This document shows positions 37,823-47,691 of a stretch of 64,000 nucleotides of DNA, piece after piece. The stretch is from contig NZ_JAUKFY010000022.1 of the NCBI RefSeq assembly GCF_030489605.1, forward strand, positions 1-64,000, written 5' to 3'. The stretch comes from Brevibacillus laterosporus (GTDB lineage Bacteria; Bacillota; Bacilli; Brevibacillales; Brevibacillaceae). Position numbers and translations under genes: made by a program. Position 1 is the stretch's first letter, and each line of letters opens with the position of its first letter. The notes below the pieces were generated by a model. That model saw only the letters and a program-made list of their open reading frames with translations. It was not told the origin of the DNA and did not search any database.

Positions 37823-38853
37823 CAGCGATTACCCCCTTCTGCACCTCGAATGACATCAACAATAATGCCATTCTTCTTCAAGTAGGCAATAGCTTTTGAT
37901 TCTGTATCAATATCACCTGGAATCTGAATGTACAGAGTACCGAAGGCAACATCTTTTAAACGCTTAATCTGTCCCTGTAAAATATTTGCCTGCACCCCAA
38001 CCTCACTGACTAACTGACTAATGATAGATTGACTAGCTGAACCGCCCAAGAAGGTTAGACGCAGGACTGCACCCGGTCCCAAACCATCCAGAAATTCAGC
38101 AGATAGCTGATCATTACCAGATACCTGGCTCAAGAATTCTTTGGTTGTAGTTGTTTTAGGATGGGAGAAGACTTCTACGACATCACCCGCTTCAATGATT
38201 CGCCCGCTTTCCATTACAGCTACCTTGTCACAAATTTTTTCAATCACATGCATCTCATGCGTGATTAAAATAATGGTTAACCCTAGTTTGCGATTAATAT
38301 CTTGTAATAATTCCAAGATAGAATCGGTTGTCTTCGGGTCCAGAGCTGATGTTGCTTCGTCACACAAGAGCACATCAGGCTGATTGGCCAATGCACGCGC
38401 AATACCTACACGTTGTTTTTGACCGCCAGATAATTGAGATGGATACATATCGGATTTATCTGACAACCCTACCAATTCTAATAATTCTTTTACCTTTGCT
38501 TGATGCTGTGACTTTGGCACACCTGCAATCTCCAACGGCAATGCTACATTGTCTGCTATTGTACGCGACCACAGCAGATTAAAGTGTTGAAAAACCATAC
38601 CGATCTTGCGTCTTGCCTTACGTAATTCTCTTGGTGTTAAATTATGGAGATGTGTGTCACCCACAGTAACCTCACCACTAGTTGGCGATTCTAGTAGGTT
38701 AATCATACGGACTAGCGTTGATTTTCCAGCTCCACTGTATCCAATGATGCCATAAATATCTCCCTGCTGGATTGTCAAATCGACACCATTTAGGGCTGTA
38801 AAGGTTCCAAAGCGACTTTTAAAAACCTTTACAATGTTTGTTAGTTTAATCAT
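37822..38853 (-). CDS. metN: Methionine ABC transporter ATP-binding protein MetN
   Basis: The 343-residue ATPase has Walker A GYSGAGKSTL, signature LSGGQKQRVGIARALA and Walker B LLCDEATSALDP. The C-terminal NIL domain (about 265-340, LRLTFLGGSASQSII to TLYIQIPGD) senses methionine and inhibits transport. The ATG at 38853 is preceded by GGGGGCGA. First gene of metNIQ. Confidence 0.96.
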   Translation of the reverse strand: MIKLTNIVKVFKSRFGTFTALNGVDLTIQQGDIYGIIGYSGAGKSTLVRMINLLESPTSGEVTVGDTHLHNLTPRELRKARRKIGMVFQHFNLLWSRTIADNVALPLEIAGVPKSQHQAKVKELLELVGLSDKSDMYPSQLSGGQKQRVGIARALANQPDVLLCDEATSALDPKTTDSILELLQDINRKLGLTIILITHEMHVIEKICDKVAVMESGRIIEAGDVVEVFSHPKTTTTKEFLSQVSGNDQLSAEFLDGLGPGAVLRLTFLGGSASQSIISQLVSEVGVQANILQGQIKRLKDVAFGTLYIQIPGDIDTESKAIAYLKKNGIIVDVIRGAEGGNR

Positions 38854-38951
38854 GAGAGTAGAATCGCCCCCTGTTTCACCCACGGATCTAACCGAACGGG
38901 CAATAAATTACGCAAATCATTTCGGAATCTTCAAAAATTTAAGATATATAT

Positions 38952-39022
38952 CAATTCCTACATAAACACTAGGAATTGGCTAAATCAACTATAAGAATAA
39001 AGAATTAGGCATCCTGTGTCAA
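38952..39022 (-). promoter_or_regulatory. metNIQ promoter with inverted repeat downstream
   Basis: Minus-strand promoter TTGACA (39017-39022), 17 nt, TATTCT (38994-38999). A perfect 9-bp inverted repeat with 9-nt spacer (CAATTCCTA / TAGGAATTG, 38952-38978) lies just past the expected start, so it is a candidate operator or leader hairpin. No S-box (SAM riboswitch) motif is seen. Confidence 0.6.
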
Positions 39023-39036
39023 TGGAAAAATAATAA

Positions 39037-39065
39037 TAGAGATGGTTCATGATAAACCATCTCTA
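39037..39065 (-). terminator. Terminator of the LCP gene
   Basis: Arms TAGAGATGGTT and AACCATCTCTA form an 11-bp stem; T-rich TTATTATTTTT follows on the minus strand. Confidence 0.88.
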
Positions 39066-39083
39066 TCAAAATAAATTGTGTTT

Positions 39084-40124
39084 CTAAGAAGCATGCTTTA
39101 CTGAGGAATCTTGATTGGTGTTAGAGGAATCTTCCTGTTTTCCTTCTTCATCCTCTGCTGTGTCGCTTTTATTTAGCTGCTCGTCCACATATTTGATGAC
39201 GTCTTTTTCAGATGGGATTAGCACAGCACCTTTGCCAGGTACATGAGCTTCTTGGAATTTATGCATCGGCGGCAATTGATGACCGCCTTCTCCTGCCTGT
39301 TTAAGTGACATCCCCAATGAGCCTAGTTTAATCATATCGAGTGTGGCAAGATTGGTTTGGATATAAGGCTGTACACTATCCAAAATCTTAGGAATTTGAA
39401 AAATAGTGGTGGTAGATTTTAATTCTGCAGCCACTGCGCTTAATAGCTTACGTTGTCTCTGTGTGCGCGTATAGTCAGAGGTGGCATCATGTCGGAAGCG
39501 GGCATATTGCAATGCTTTCTCACCGTCTAAGCGTTGCAATCCCTTTTTTAAATTAATGTCGTACTTTCCTTTATCTGTCGGGTCATGATAGCGCATGTTC
39601 TTTTCTACATCTATCTCAACACCCCCAACAGCATCAATTAAGCTCTTGAAGCCTTCAAAATCAGTTATTACATAATAATGGACTGGTTGTCCTACAAAAT
39701 CACTGACTGTTTCCATGGCAAGCTCTGGGCCGCCATACGTCAAAGCTTCATTTACACGCGTTTTGCCATGTCCCGGTATACGTACCAGCGTGTCACGCAT
39801 AATCGAGAACAGGTCATACGTTTTCTTTTTTGGATCAATGCTTACCAGCATCATGCTATCAGAACGCGGCAGTTCATTTGGACGCATCTCGCGTTTGTCT
39901 ACACCCATTAATAGAATGTTAACGCGCTCCGTTCCCGTCCATACAGGTGGAGCCTCTGGCTTTGTAGCAGTCGGATTTGATGTTGGAGGAAAGATTGTCG
40001 TGCTTTGAATACCTGACAAAAAACCAAAGATTTTATATGCAAAAAAAGCCGCCGTAATCAAAATAAGAAATACACATAATAATAAAATACGCTTAGTTCG
40101 AATACTCAAACTGGATTTCACCAT
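39084..40124 (-). CDS. LytR-CpsA-Psr (LCP) family cell-wall ligase
   Basis: The 346-residue protein has a single N-terminal membrane anchor (about 12-32). The extracellular LCP core (about 65-290) has NILLMGVDKREMR, RSDSMMLVSIDPKKKT, MRDTLVRIPGHGKTRVNEA and QYARFRHD segments, including conserved Arg and Asp residues that hold the polyprenyl pyrophosphate. LCP enzymes attach teichoic acid or other polymers to peptidoglycan. The C-terminal tail (about 310-346) is Glu/Asp/Ser-rich. Monocistronic. Confidence 0.92.
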   Translation of the reverse strand: MVKSSLSIRTKRILLLCVFLILITAAFFAYKIFGFLSGIQSTTIFPPTSNPTATKPEAPPVWTGTERVNILLMGVDKREMRPNELPRSDSMMLVSIDPKKKTYDLFSIMRDTLVRIPGHGKTRVNEALTYGGPELAMETVSDFVGQPVHYYVITDFEGFKSLIDAVGGVEIDVEKNMRYHDPTDKGKYDINLKKGLQRLDGEKALQYARFRHDATSDYTRTQRQRKLLSAVAAELKSTTTIFQIPKILDSVQPYIQTNLATLDMIKLGSLGMSLKQAGEGGHQLPPMHKFQEAHVPGKGAVLIPSEKDVIKYVDEQLNKSDTAEDEEGKQEDSSNTNQDSSVKHAS

Positions 40125-40231
40125 CCTTGTCAGTCCGTGTCAAAATTTGTTGGCTTGTTTCATCCTACTAGTATACTCGAAACGGCTGTTTTGCGAATCA
40201 TTTTTCTTTTCCACTTTTGGAGAATAGAAGA

Positions 40232-40264
40232 AAAGGAGCTGCCTGATGGTCAGCTCCTTTTTTG
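40232..40264 (-). terminator. Terminator of the 92-residue gene
   Basis: Arms AAAGGAGCTG and CAGCTCCTTT form a 10-bp stem with a T tract. Confidence 0.85.
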
Positions 40265-40528
40265 CATTTTTTCTTCATGATATGGGATATTCACGCGCGA
40301 TTTCTGTTCTTTCGGAACTTTAACCTTGTATACCTTTACCCAAGCGTGATTTTCATGAATCAAATGTTTTTGACTATGATACTCGATGCCTCGCTCCTCC
40401 AAATGCTTGCACCATTGGACAAATTCCGTCTTATCAGTAGTTCGAAGTAGGGTTACCCATAATCGCTCCTCAAATAGATAAGCGATGAGCGAACAGGCGA
40501 GTGTCATTACAAGAAAAAACGTTTCCAT
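40250..40528 (-). CDS. Small membrane-anchored hypothetical protein
   Basis: The 92-residue product starts at METFFLVMTLAC with CAGGAGGGGGTG upstream. One membrane helix (about 3-20) is followed by a basic cytosolic or extracellular domain with two Cys and a Lys/Arg-rich tail. No family recognised. Its 3' end overlaps its own terminator. It follows the Ca2+-ATPase gene by about 50 nt on the same strand. Confidence 0.6.
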   Translation of the reverse strand: METFFLVMTLACSLIAYLFEERLWVTLLRTTDKTEFVQWCKHLEERGIEYHSQKHLIHENHAWVKVYKVKVPKEQKSRVNIPYHEEKMQKRS

Positions 40529-40579
40529 AGCACCCCCTCCTGTTGCTACTGTATGCATACTGAGGACAGTGCGCTTCTA

Positions 40580-43354
40580 TTAGTTGGCTTTATAAGCTTC
40601 TTTGGGCTGCGAGGAACGCAGAACTCCACCCATACCAGCAACAAAAGTAGGAATTCCTGCTGCAACAAAGATTAAAGCCCAATCTCGCAGGGAGAGGGAG
40701 GTGGTTTTAAAGATTGGCTGCATGACATCCCAATAAATAACGACTAGCACCAAAGCCATTGACGAGAGCACTGCCCAGACCAAGAACTTGTTGCTAAGTG
40801 GATTGCGGTGAAAAACGGAATGCTCGCTGCGGCAATCAAATACATGAATGAGTTGTGCTAGAACTAAAGTAGCAAACGCCACTGTTTGGGCATGGGTAAG
40901 ATCATTTGGATTTTCATGATACGCTATGATAAAAGCTCCAAGGGTCATCGTTCCAATTAAAAAACCCCGGCTAATAATTTTCCAGCCCAATCCACGGGCA
41001 AAAATATTCTCATGTTTTTTACGCGGTTTATGTCGCATTGTGTCTCCCTCAGAAGGATCAATTCCTAATGCCATAGCCGGCAGTCCGTCCGTCACCAAAT
41101 TCACCCATAGGATTTGAATAGGAAGTAAGGGTAAGGGTAGTCCCATCAGCATAGCGAAAAACATAACTAAAATTTCTCCAACATTGGATGCAAGCAGGTA
41201 GCGAATAAACTTTCGAATATTATCATAGATGTTTCGGCCTTCCTCAACAGCAGAAACAATCGTAGCAAAATTATCGTCTCGCAATACCAGGGATGCTGCT
41301 TCCTTAGTAACATCTGTTCCTGTAATCCCCATCGCAATGCCTATATCAGAAGCCTTGATGGCAGGTGCATCATTCACACCGTCACCTGTCATTGCTACAA
41401 TATGACCACAGCTTTGCAACGCTTTGACAATACGCAGCTTGTGCTCTGGAGACACACGTGCATAAACATATACCTTATCAACCGTCCGTATCAGTTCTTC
41501 CTCGGTCATTTCATCAATGGTGGCTCCTTCCAGCACATGGCTGTTACCTCCCTGCAACAGACCAATTTGACGTCCTATTGCTTCTGCGGTAATTTTATGA
41601 TCCCCGGTAATCATTACTGTTCTAATGCCTGCTTGACGACATAGCTGGATAGCAGACTTTACCTCCTGACGTGGAGGGTCAATCATGCCAACCATCCCTA
41701 CAAATGTAAGATTCGTTTCCAAGAGAGACGGGGGTTCACCTGATTTATAGTTTTTGAGTGATCTGTAAGCAAAGCCCAGGACTCGCAAAGCTCTGCTTGC
41801 CATCTCTTCTGTTTGCTTAGCAACTGCTATACGATGAGCATTTGTCAGAGGTATAATTTCTCCCTGCCAATAGATGTGCGAGGAGTTCTTTAACAGAGCC
41901 TCGACAGCTCCCTTTGTCAGTAGCTCTGTTTTTCCATCGGGAGATTGTTCTACTACAGACATCATTTTACGCTCAGAATCAAATGGCAATTCGTCAATGC
42001 GAATGGTGGGGCCGCCTTGATTATTCCCCTCCTTTAACGCCTTATAGGCTAAGGTAAGCAGGGCTCCCTCAGTAGGATCCCCAATCACACTCCATGTCGA
42101 AATATTTTTAGACAAAATGAGCTTGGACCTCTCCTTTTGCTGAGCATTTACTAATTTTGCATTATTGCATTTTTCGGCAATTTGGCAAATCTGAGATAGA
42201 CCTTGATCGATTGTTACCTTGATCGATTTTCCTTGCCATGTAATTTCCCCATTGGGCTCGTAGCCATTCCCCGTTACATCAAAGCTTTTTCCGCTATGCC
42301 ACAGATGAGTCACTGTCATTTTATTTTCAGTAAGAGTCCCTGTTTTGTCAGAGCAAATGACTGACGCACAACCAAGCGTTTCGACAGAGGGGAGTTTGCG
42401 AACAATCGCATTTCTTTTAATCATTCTCTGCACGCCTAGAGCAAGGGCTACTGTAACAATTGCAGGCAATCCTTCCGGTATAGCCGCTACAGCAAGACTA
42501 ACCCCTGAGAGAAACATCGTCATTAATTCTTGTCCATGCCAAACCCCTGCTACAATGACAAAGATCGTAAGCAGCAATGCAATCCAGACGAGTGTTTTCC
42601 CCAACTGTTCCAATTTTATCTGTAAAGGAGTTTCTATCTTGTCAGCTTGATTGATCAAATGCGCAATTTTTCCAATCTCGGTAGACATGCCTATTTCAGT
42701 AACAATTCCCTTTCCAGTTCCTCCGGCTACCATCGTTCCCATAAAAGCTACATTCTTCTGGTCGCCGAGTGGAACAGCTCCTGTTGATTCAATCACATTA
42801 GCAGTTTTCATTACTGCTATCGATTCTCCAGTAAGCGCAGATTCCTCTATCTCTAACCGATTGGCATTAATCAGTCTCATATCAGCAGGAACTCGATCAC
42901 CTGCTTCAAGAAGTACAAGATCGCCTGGAACTAACAAAGTAGCAGGGATCATGTCCAAGTTTCCGCCGCGAATGACACGGGCCATAGGGGCTGCCATATC
43001 TTTTAAAGCGTTTAGCGACCTTTCCGCTTTCGCTTCCTGAATAAAGCCTAACACGCCATTTAAAAAAATGATGGCAATGATAGCGATAGCGTCTAGGTAC
43101 TCTCCTAAGAAAAAGGAGAGGATGGTGGCAACCACTAGAATTCCCACCATAAAATCTTTAAACTGATTCATAAACACAACATAGAGTGGGATTTTCTCGG
43201 CCTCGGCAAGCTGATTTTTTCCATATTTTTGTTTACGAGTAGCCGCTTCCTCCTGTGTTAAACCGTTTTGAACGTCACTGCCTGTCATCCTGGGTATTTC
43301 CGCTAGAGGGACTTGGTACCACGGTTTATTCGGCTTCAATACAATCTCCTCCAA
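40580..43354 (-). CDS. P-type Ca2+-transporting ATPase (type IIA)
   Basis: The 924-residue pump has ten predicted membrane helices, the phosphorylation loop SDKTGTLTENKM (about 342), the TGES dephosphorylation motif (TGESIAVM, about 178), the KGAVE ATP-binding segment and the GDGVNDAPAIKASDIGIAMG hinge. The PEGLPAIVTVALALG helix holds the Ca2+-site residues of SERCA/PacL-type pumps. Closest known type is B. subtilis YloB. It is monocistronic or linked to the following small gene. Confidence 0.93.
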   Translation of the reverse strand: MEEIVLKPNKPWYQVPLAEIPRMTGSDVQNGLTQEEAATRKQKYGKNQLAEAEKIPLYVVFMNQFKDFMVGILVVATILSFFLGEYLDAIAIIAIIFLNGVLGFIQEAKAERSLNALKDMAAPMARVIRGGNLDMIPATLLVPGDLVLLEAGDRVPADMRLINANRLEIEESALTGESIAVMKTANVIESTGAVPLGDQKNVAFMGTMVAGGTGKGIVTEIGMSTEIGKIAHLINQADKIETPLQIKLEQLGKTLVWIALLLTIFVIVAGVWHGQELMTMFLSGVSLAVAAIPEGLPAIVTVALALGVQRMIKRNAIVRKLPSVETLGCASVICSDKTGTLTENKMTVTHLWHSGKSFDVTGNGYEPNGEITWQGKSIKVTIDQGLSQICQIAEKCNNAKLVNAQQKERSKLILSKNISTWSVIGDPTEGALLTLAYKALKEGNNQGGPTIRIDELPFDSERKMMSVVEQSPDGKTELLTKGAVEALLKNSSHIYWQGEIIPLTNAHRIAVAKQTEEMASRALRVLGFAYRSLKNYKSGEPPSLLETNLTFVGMVGMIDPPRQEVKSAIQLCRQAGIRTVMITGDHKITAEAIGRQIGLLQGGNSHVLEGATIDEMTEEELIRTVDKVYVYARVSPEHKLRIVKALQSCGHIVAMTGDGVNDAPAIKASDIGIAMGITGTDVTKEAASLVLRDDNFATIVSAVEEGRNIYDNIRKFIRYLLASNVGEILVMFFAMLMGLPLPLLPIQILWVNLVTDGLPAMALGIDPSEGDTMRHKPRKKHENIFARGLGWKIISRGFLIGTMTLGAFIIAYHENPNDLTHAQTVAFATLVLAQLIHVFDCRSEHSVFHRNPLSNKFLVWAVLSSMALVLVVIYWDVMQPIFKTTSLSLRDWALIFVAAGIPTFVAGMGGVLRSSQPKEAYKAN

Positions 43355-43489
43355 TGCTCTTCATCAACTTATCTCATATCTATGCAGACAAGCCGACTAG
43401 TATGAAAAAAGCTTGAAATGAAAATCATCTGATTCACGAAGCACTTTTGTGGCCCTCAATCCCCAGGACAACTAATCGTCTATGTAATC

Positions 43490-43532
43490 GAAAAAGCTTC
43501 GGTTCTTCTCTTAAAACTAAGATACCGAAGCC
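43490..43532 (-). terminator. Terminator of the ytaF-like gene
   Basis: Arms GCTTCGGT and ACCGAAGC with a T tract (TTTTTCG) on the minus strand. Confidence 0.85.
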
Positions 43533-43546
43533 CTCCGTTCGTTCCC

Positions 43547-44194
43547 TCACCATTTGAAAAGACCTATTCCTATTAACAGGATTGCCGGAAGAAATGATAG
43601 CCGCTGAAACCATCCAACCGATGAAAAATGCCGTCCCACCTTGATCCCTGCCCATAATAAAATCATGCTAGTTAGGGCAACCCAGACCGAGGTCAATAGA
43701 GGTGCAAACCCCAATAGCGTCAAACTAATTCCAGAACCAAATGCATCAAGGGACAACGCCAGACCTAGCATGACCGCTTCTGTTCCTACGATATGCCCTG
43801 AATGATCAGTATCCGCTCTGGCCGGATCACGTAAAATGTGTATCATTAAACCAAACATTTTTATTGTCCAGCGAAATTCCCGGTATGTTGCCTTCTCCTT
43901 TACCGGCAGGATATCTGACTGCTTCTGTTTCTCAACCATCATTTTCCAAAAGGTTAAACCGCCTATCAGAATAAGCACGGTTGCTCCAATTTTAGAACTC
44001 AGTTCAGAAGTTACCCAATATTGAAGCCATTGTCCTATAGTCATAGAAGCAAAGATGACGGTAAAGGAACACAGACCAATTACCATAAACGAAAGAAACG
44101 GCATTTTCATTTTACGTAAACCATATGACATCCCAACGCCAAAACCATCCAAGCTGATTGCTAAACAAATCAGCAATAGCGACACTAGCCCCAT
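43547..44194 (-). CDS. YtaF-like sporulation membrane protein (MntP-related)
   Basis: The 215-residue protein starts at MGLVSLLLI with GAGGTGG upstream. It has six predicted membrane segments in two repeats (LAISLDGFGVGMSYGLR and LALSLDAFGSGISL), the MntP/YtaF signature. The ILRDPARADTDHSGHI loop is typical of YtaF rather than MntP. The role is unknown; the B. subtilis gene is linked to sporulation. Confidence 0.85.
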   Translation of the reverse strand: MGLVSLLLICLAISLDGFGVGMSYGLRKMKMPFLSFMVIGLCSFTVIFASMTIGQWLQYWVTSELSSKIGATVLILIGGLTFWKMMVEKQKQSDILPVKEKATYREFRWTIKMFGLMIHILRDPARADTDHSGHIVGTEAVMLGLALSLDAFGSGISLTLLGFAPLLTSVWVALTSMILLWAGIKVGRHFSSVGWFQRLSFLPAILLIGIGLFKW

Positions 44195-44356
44195 ATCTAT
44201 ATCCACCTCTTCTTTCATCCCATCATATGAAGGACAGCGGGGGGCCGGTTACTTTAGTGCCTAAAGTATTTTTACCCTTGTCTATGCACCATTGTTCGTT
44301 TTCTAGGCGATCGTGTCAGATTATCTCTCATCCCCTGTACAACCGGGATGTTCAAA

Positions 44357-44393
44357 ATAAAAAACGCCCATTCCTATTATGGAATGGGCGTTA
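44357..44393 (-). terminator. Terminator of the bacilliredoxin gene
   Basis: Arms AACGCCCATTCC and GGAATGGGCGTT form a perfect 12-bp stem followed by a T tract. Confidence 0.9.
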
Positions 44394-44407
44394 TAATTCC
44401 CTGCTAT

Positions 44408-44845
44408 CTATTTGCAATGTTGATCAAAAGCATCAGTTAGGAGCTTCGCAATGGATTCAAGCTCATTGCCTTCAATTTGATGGCGTTCAACCATCGCTAC
44501 CAGCTTACCATCCTTCAATAGTGCATAGGATGGAGAAGACGGTGGGTATCCTTCAAAATACTCGCGTGCTTTAGCAGTTGCTTCTTTATCCTGGCCAGCA
44601 AAAACTGTGTAGAAATGGTCTGGCTTAGATTCATGGCGAGTCGAATAGATAGCTGCGGGACGAGCCAATCCTGCTGCACAGCCGCATACAGAGTTAACCA
44701 CGACCAATGCAGTTCCTTTTAGGTTCGAGAATGTTGCTTCTACCTCTTCTGCTGTGCGGAGTTCTTCAAACCCAGCATTCGTTAACTCATCTCGCATTGG
44801 TTGTATAACCTGGCTCATATATGCTTCATAAGACATCATAATCAT
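44408..44845 (-). CDS. Bacilliredoxin (BrxA/BrxB, YphP/YqiW family)
   Basis: The 145-residue thioredoxin-fold protein has the CGC motif in VVNSVCGCAAGLARPA (residues about 52-54), which removes bacillithiol from mixed disulfides. Length matches the family (144 residues). AAAGGAGA precedes the ATG. This implies the host makes bacillithiol. Monocistronic, upstream of it lies the RNase J gene. Confidence 0.92.
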   Translation of the reverse strand: MIMMSYEAYMSQVIQPMRDELTNAGFEELRTAEEVEATFSNLKGTALVVVNSVCGCAAGLARPAAIYSTRHESKPDHFYTVFAGQDKEATAKAREYFEGYPPSSPSYALLKDGKLVAMVERHQIEGNELESIAKLLTDAFDQHCK

Positions 44846-44919
44846 TCAACTCTCCTTTACATACATTTCTTCTATTATACCTGTTCTCGTATTAATCGAG
44901 TACAGCGGATCTACAGTTA

Positions 44920-46572
44920 TTACACTTCCATTACAATGGTAAGAATCATCGGGTTGCGTCCCGTTTTTTCAAAGATGAACGGCTTTAATACCTGGTTAAT
45001 CTGAGATTTCAATTCAGACCACTCTCTCACTTTGCGATCTAATGCTTCCAACAGCTTCTGTTTGACTAAAGCAGTAGCTTCCTGGATCAGCGATTCGGAA
45101 CCTCTCACATAGACAAAACCGCGACTTACGATATCTGGACCAGTTAGAAGCTTAAATTGTTTCATATCGATGCTAACGACAACAACCATTAATCCATCCT
45201 CGGCAAGATGCTTACGATCGCGCAATACGATATTACCAACATCACCAATACCGCTGCCATCAATAAGCACGATACCTGCTGTCACCTTGCTTGTCACACG
45301 CCCTGATTCTCTGGTGCAAGAAACTACATCGCCATTATCAATAATAAAGATGTTGTCAGACTCTACACCCACCTGTTCAGCTAATCTACCGTGCTGTTTT
45401 AACATCCGATACTCTCCATGGATTGGAATAAAGTATGTAGGCCGCAAAAAGCTCAGCATAAGACGCAATTCTTCACTACTGCCATGACCGGAAGCATGAA
45501 TATCAAACGCTGTGTTTTGTACTACATTAGCTCCAGCACGGTACAGTTTATCAATAATGCGGCTTACATTAACTGTATTTCCTGGAATCGGCGATGCAGA
45601 GATAATCACTGTATCGTCTGGATAGATCTGAACGGAACGGTGTGAACCAGACGCAATGCGCGTTAGCGCTGCCATTGGTTCTCCCTGGCTACCTGTACAA
45701 ATAATTAATACCTTGTTATCAGAGTAATTATCTATGTTTTTAATGTCAATTTGACATCCTTCAGGCATTTGGATATAGCCTAGCTCCTGACCTATCATGA
45801 AGGCCTTTTCCATGCTTCGACCGATAACAGCAATCTTTCTGTCATCCGCCACTGCGGCATCTACAACCTGTTGCAAACGATGCACATTGGAAGCAAAGGT
45901 TGCCAGGATGATGCGCCCCCGCGCTTTGCTAACGACATCCATAATGCTATCGCCAACCGTACGCTCTGACATTGTAAAGCCCGGGCGTTCACTGTTGGTG
46001 CTATCAGACATCAAAGCTAGTACACCATTTTTTCCGATGCGGGCAATTTTTCCAAACTCTGTAGGACGTCCTACTGGTGTCAGGTCAAATTTAAAATCTC
46101 CTGTATGAACCACTGTTCCTTCTGGCGTTTCAATCGCAATACCAAACGAATCAGGAATACTATGATTAGTACGGAAGAAAGAAACAGAGAGATTTTCAAA
46201 TGGCAAAATCGTATCTTCAAACACAGGTACCATCTTTACGTCATTTTGCATACGGTGCTCTTCTAGCTTAGCCTTTACCAAACCAAGTGTCAGGCGTCCA
46301 CCATAAATCGTTGTCTGGATTTGTTTTAACACATAAGGAATAGCACCAATATGGTCTTCATGTCCATGAGTAAGTACCATAGCCTTGATCTTGTGCTGGT
46401 TTTCAATTAGGTAGGAAACATCTGGTATCACCAAATCTATCCCAAACATTTCAGTCTCAGGAAACTTTACGCCACAGTCGATGATGATAATCTCATCCTC
46501 GTACTCGACGCAATACATATTTTTACCAATTTCCCCCAGACCACCTAAACCAAAAATTTTAACCTCACTCAA
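44920..46572 (-). CDS. Ribonuclease J (RNase J1 type)
   Basis: The 550-residue enzyme starts at a TTG (LSEVKIFGLGG) with AGGAGGT 6 nt upstream; an in-frame ATG further out lacks a site. The metallo-beta-lactamase motif THGHEDHIG (about 65-73) and the beta-CASP region (GRSMEKAF, HASGH, IPIHGEYRM) hold the active site. It combines endo- and 5'-exonuclease activity and is central to RNA decay. The C-terminal dimer domain ends MILTIVMEV as in RNase J1. Confidence 0.95.
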   Translation of the reverse strand: MSEVKIFGLGGLGEIGKNMYCVEYEDEIIIIDCGVKFPETEMFGIDLVIPDVSYLIENQHKIKAMVLTHGHEDHIGAIPYVLKQIQTTIYGGRLTLGLVKAKLEEHRMQNDVKMVPVFEDTILPFENLSVSFFRTNHSIPDSFGIAIETPEGTVVHTGDFKFDLTPVGRPTEFGKIARIGKNGVLALMSDSTNSERPGFTMSERTVGDSIMDVVSKARGRIILATFASNVHRLQQVVDAAVADDRKIAVIGRSMEKAFMIGQELGYIQMPEGCQIDIKNIDNYSDNKVLIICTGSQGEPMAALTRIASGSHRSVQIYPDDTVIISASPIPGNTVNVSRIIDKLYRAGANVVQNTAFDIHASGHGSSEELRLMLSFLRPTYFIPIHGEYRMLKQHGRLAEQVGVESDNIFIIDNGDVVSCTRESGRVTSKVTAGIVLIDGSGIGDVGNIVLRDRKHLAEDGLMVVVVSIDMKQFKLLTGPDIVSRGFVYVRGSESLIQEATALVKQKLLEALDRKVREWSELKSQINQVLKPFIFEKTGRNPMILTIVMEV

Positions 46573-46839
46573 AAAAATACCTCCTACAAATACGATGTGG
46601 GCCGTTCTATGCACTCTGCTTTTATAGTAACATAATTTTCATATGGATAGTTGTATTCTCCCAAGGCTTTCACACTTTCGCTTTTCTTCCGCTAAAAAAT
46701 TAGTATACTCATTTCGACTCTAAAACAGACTAAAAAAAGCAAGAATCCCTAAAAACAGGTCTTTACCATGCCTAAACCCATGAAAGATTGAATTGCACTC
46801 ATACAAGTAGTCTATATCGTTATACTTTCCCTTTATATA

Positions 46840-46876
46840 AAAAAACCAGCAAGGACTTAAAGCCATGCTGGTTTTT
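46840..46876 (-). terminator. Terminator of the pstSCAB operon
   Basis: Arms AAAACCAGCA and TGCTGGTTTTT surround a loop; T tract follows on the minus strand. The gap 46615-46896 shows no gene. Confidence 0.88.
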
Positions 46877-46896
46877 ACTGTTATGTCACCTTATTC

Positions 46897-47673
46897 TTAC
46901 CCAAAACGGCCGCTAAGATATTCCGCTGTCTCTGCTTGCTTTGGGTTATTGAATAATTTGTCAGTGGATGCTTTCTCCACTAGCTCTCCCATGAGAAAGA
47001 AAGCCGTCTCATCTGCTACCCGCACAGCCTGGTGCATATTATGAGTCACAATCACAATCGTATAATCGTGTTTCAATTGGATGATAAGCTCTTCAATCTT
47101 CGAGGTGGAGATTGGATCCAACGCTGAACAAGGTTCATCTAAAAGCAGGATACCCGGCTTCATTGCGATTGCACGTGCTAAGCACAGCCGTTGCTGTTGA
47201 CCTCCCGACAGGGCTAGAGCAGAATCATTCAGCCGATCCTTCACCTCATCCCATAAAGCAGCCTTTCGTAAGCTTTCTTCCACTATATGGTTTAATTCAG
47301 CTTTATTAGTAGTCCCGTGATAGCGCGGAGCAAATGCAATGTTTTCATAGATGGATTTTTGAAAGGGATTAGCACGTTGGAACAGCATTCCGACCGATTG
47401 ACGCAAACCTTCTTTTTTTACAGAAGCCTCATAGATATTCGCTCCATCTAGCAAAAGTCTCCCTGTCACACGGCAGCCTCTAATCTCTTCGTTCATGCGA
47501 TTAATCGAGCGTAAAAAGCTAGATTTCCCACAGCCGGACGGACCGATTAAGGCGGTTACGGTATTGCGCTCCATTTGGATATGAATATTTTTTACAGCAT
47601 GCTTATCGCCGTAAAAAACGGACAAGCCCTCTGCTTCAATAATAGCTTTTGTTTGGGCAATTGTTATCGGCAT
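46897..47673 (-). CDS. pstB: Phosphate ABC transporter ATP-binding protein PstB
   Basis: The 258-residue ATPase has Walker [11 protein letters not shown], signature [16 protein letters not shown] and Walker B LLLDEPCSALDP. The end EYLSGRFG matches the orphan pstB at 25091. It is the last gene of pstSCAB. The Cys in place of Thr in the DEPCSALD motif is a common PstB variant. Confidence 0.96.
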   Translation of the reverse strand: MPITIAQTKAIIEAEGLSVFYGDKHAVKNIHIQMERNTVTALIGPSGCGKSSFLRSINRMNEEIRGCRVTGRLLLDGANIYEASVKKEGLRQSVGMLFQRANPFQKSIYENIAFAPRYHGTTNKAELNHIVEESLRKAALWDEVKDRLNDSALALSGGQQQRLCLARAIAMKPGILLLDEPCSALDPISTSKIEELIIQLKHDYTIVIVTHNMHQAVRVADETAFFLMGELVEKASTDKLFNNPKQAETAEYLSGRFG

Positions 47674-47691
47674 AATTGATTCCCCTTTTCC

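Noticed and set aside
38854-39083. SAM riboswitch (S-box) before metNIQ
   Set aside because: The expected paired elements and conserved AGAGA...GGCAACC motifs are not seen on the minus strand.
43434-43655. 73-residue minus-strand frame downstream of ytaF-like gene
   Set aside because: It overlaps the ytaF 3' end and its terminator, and shows no domain.
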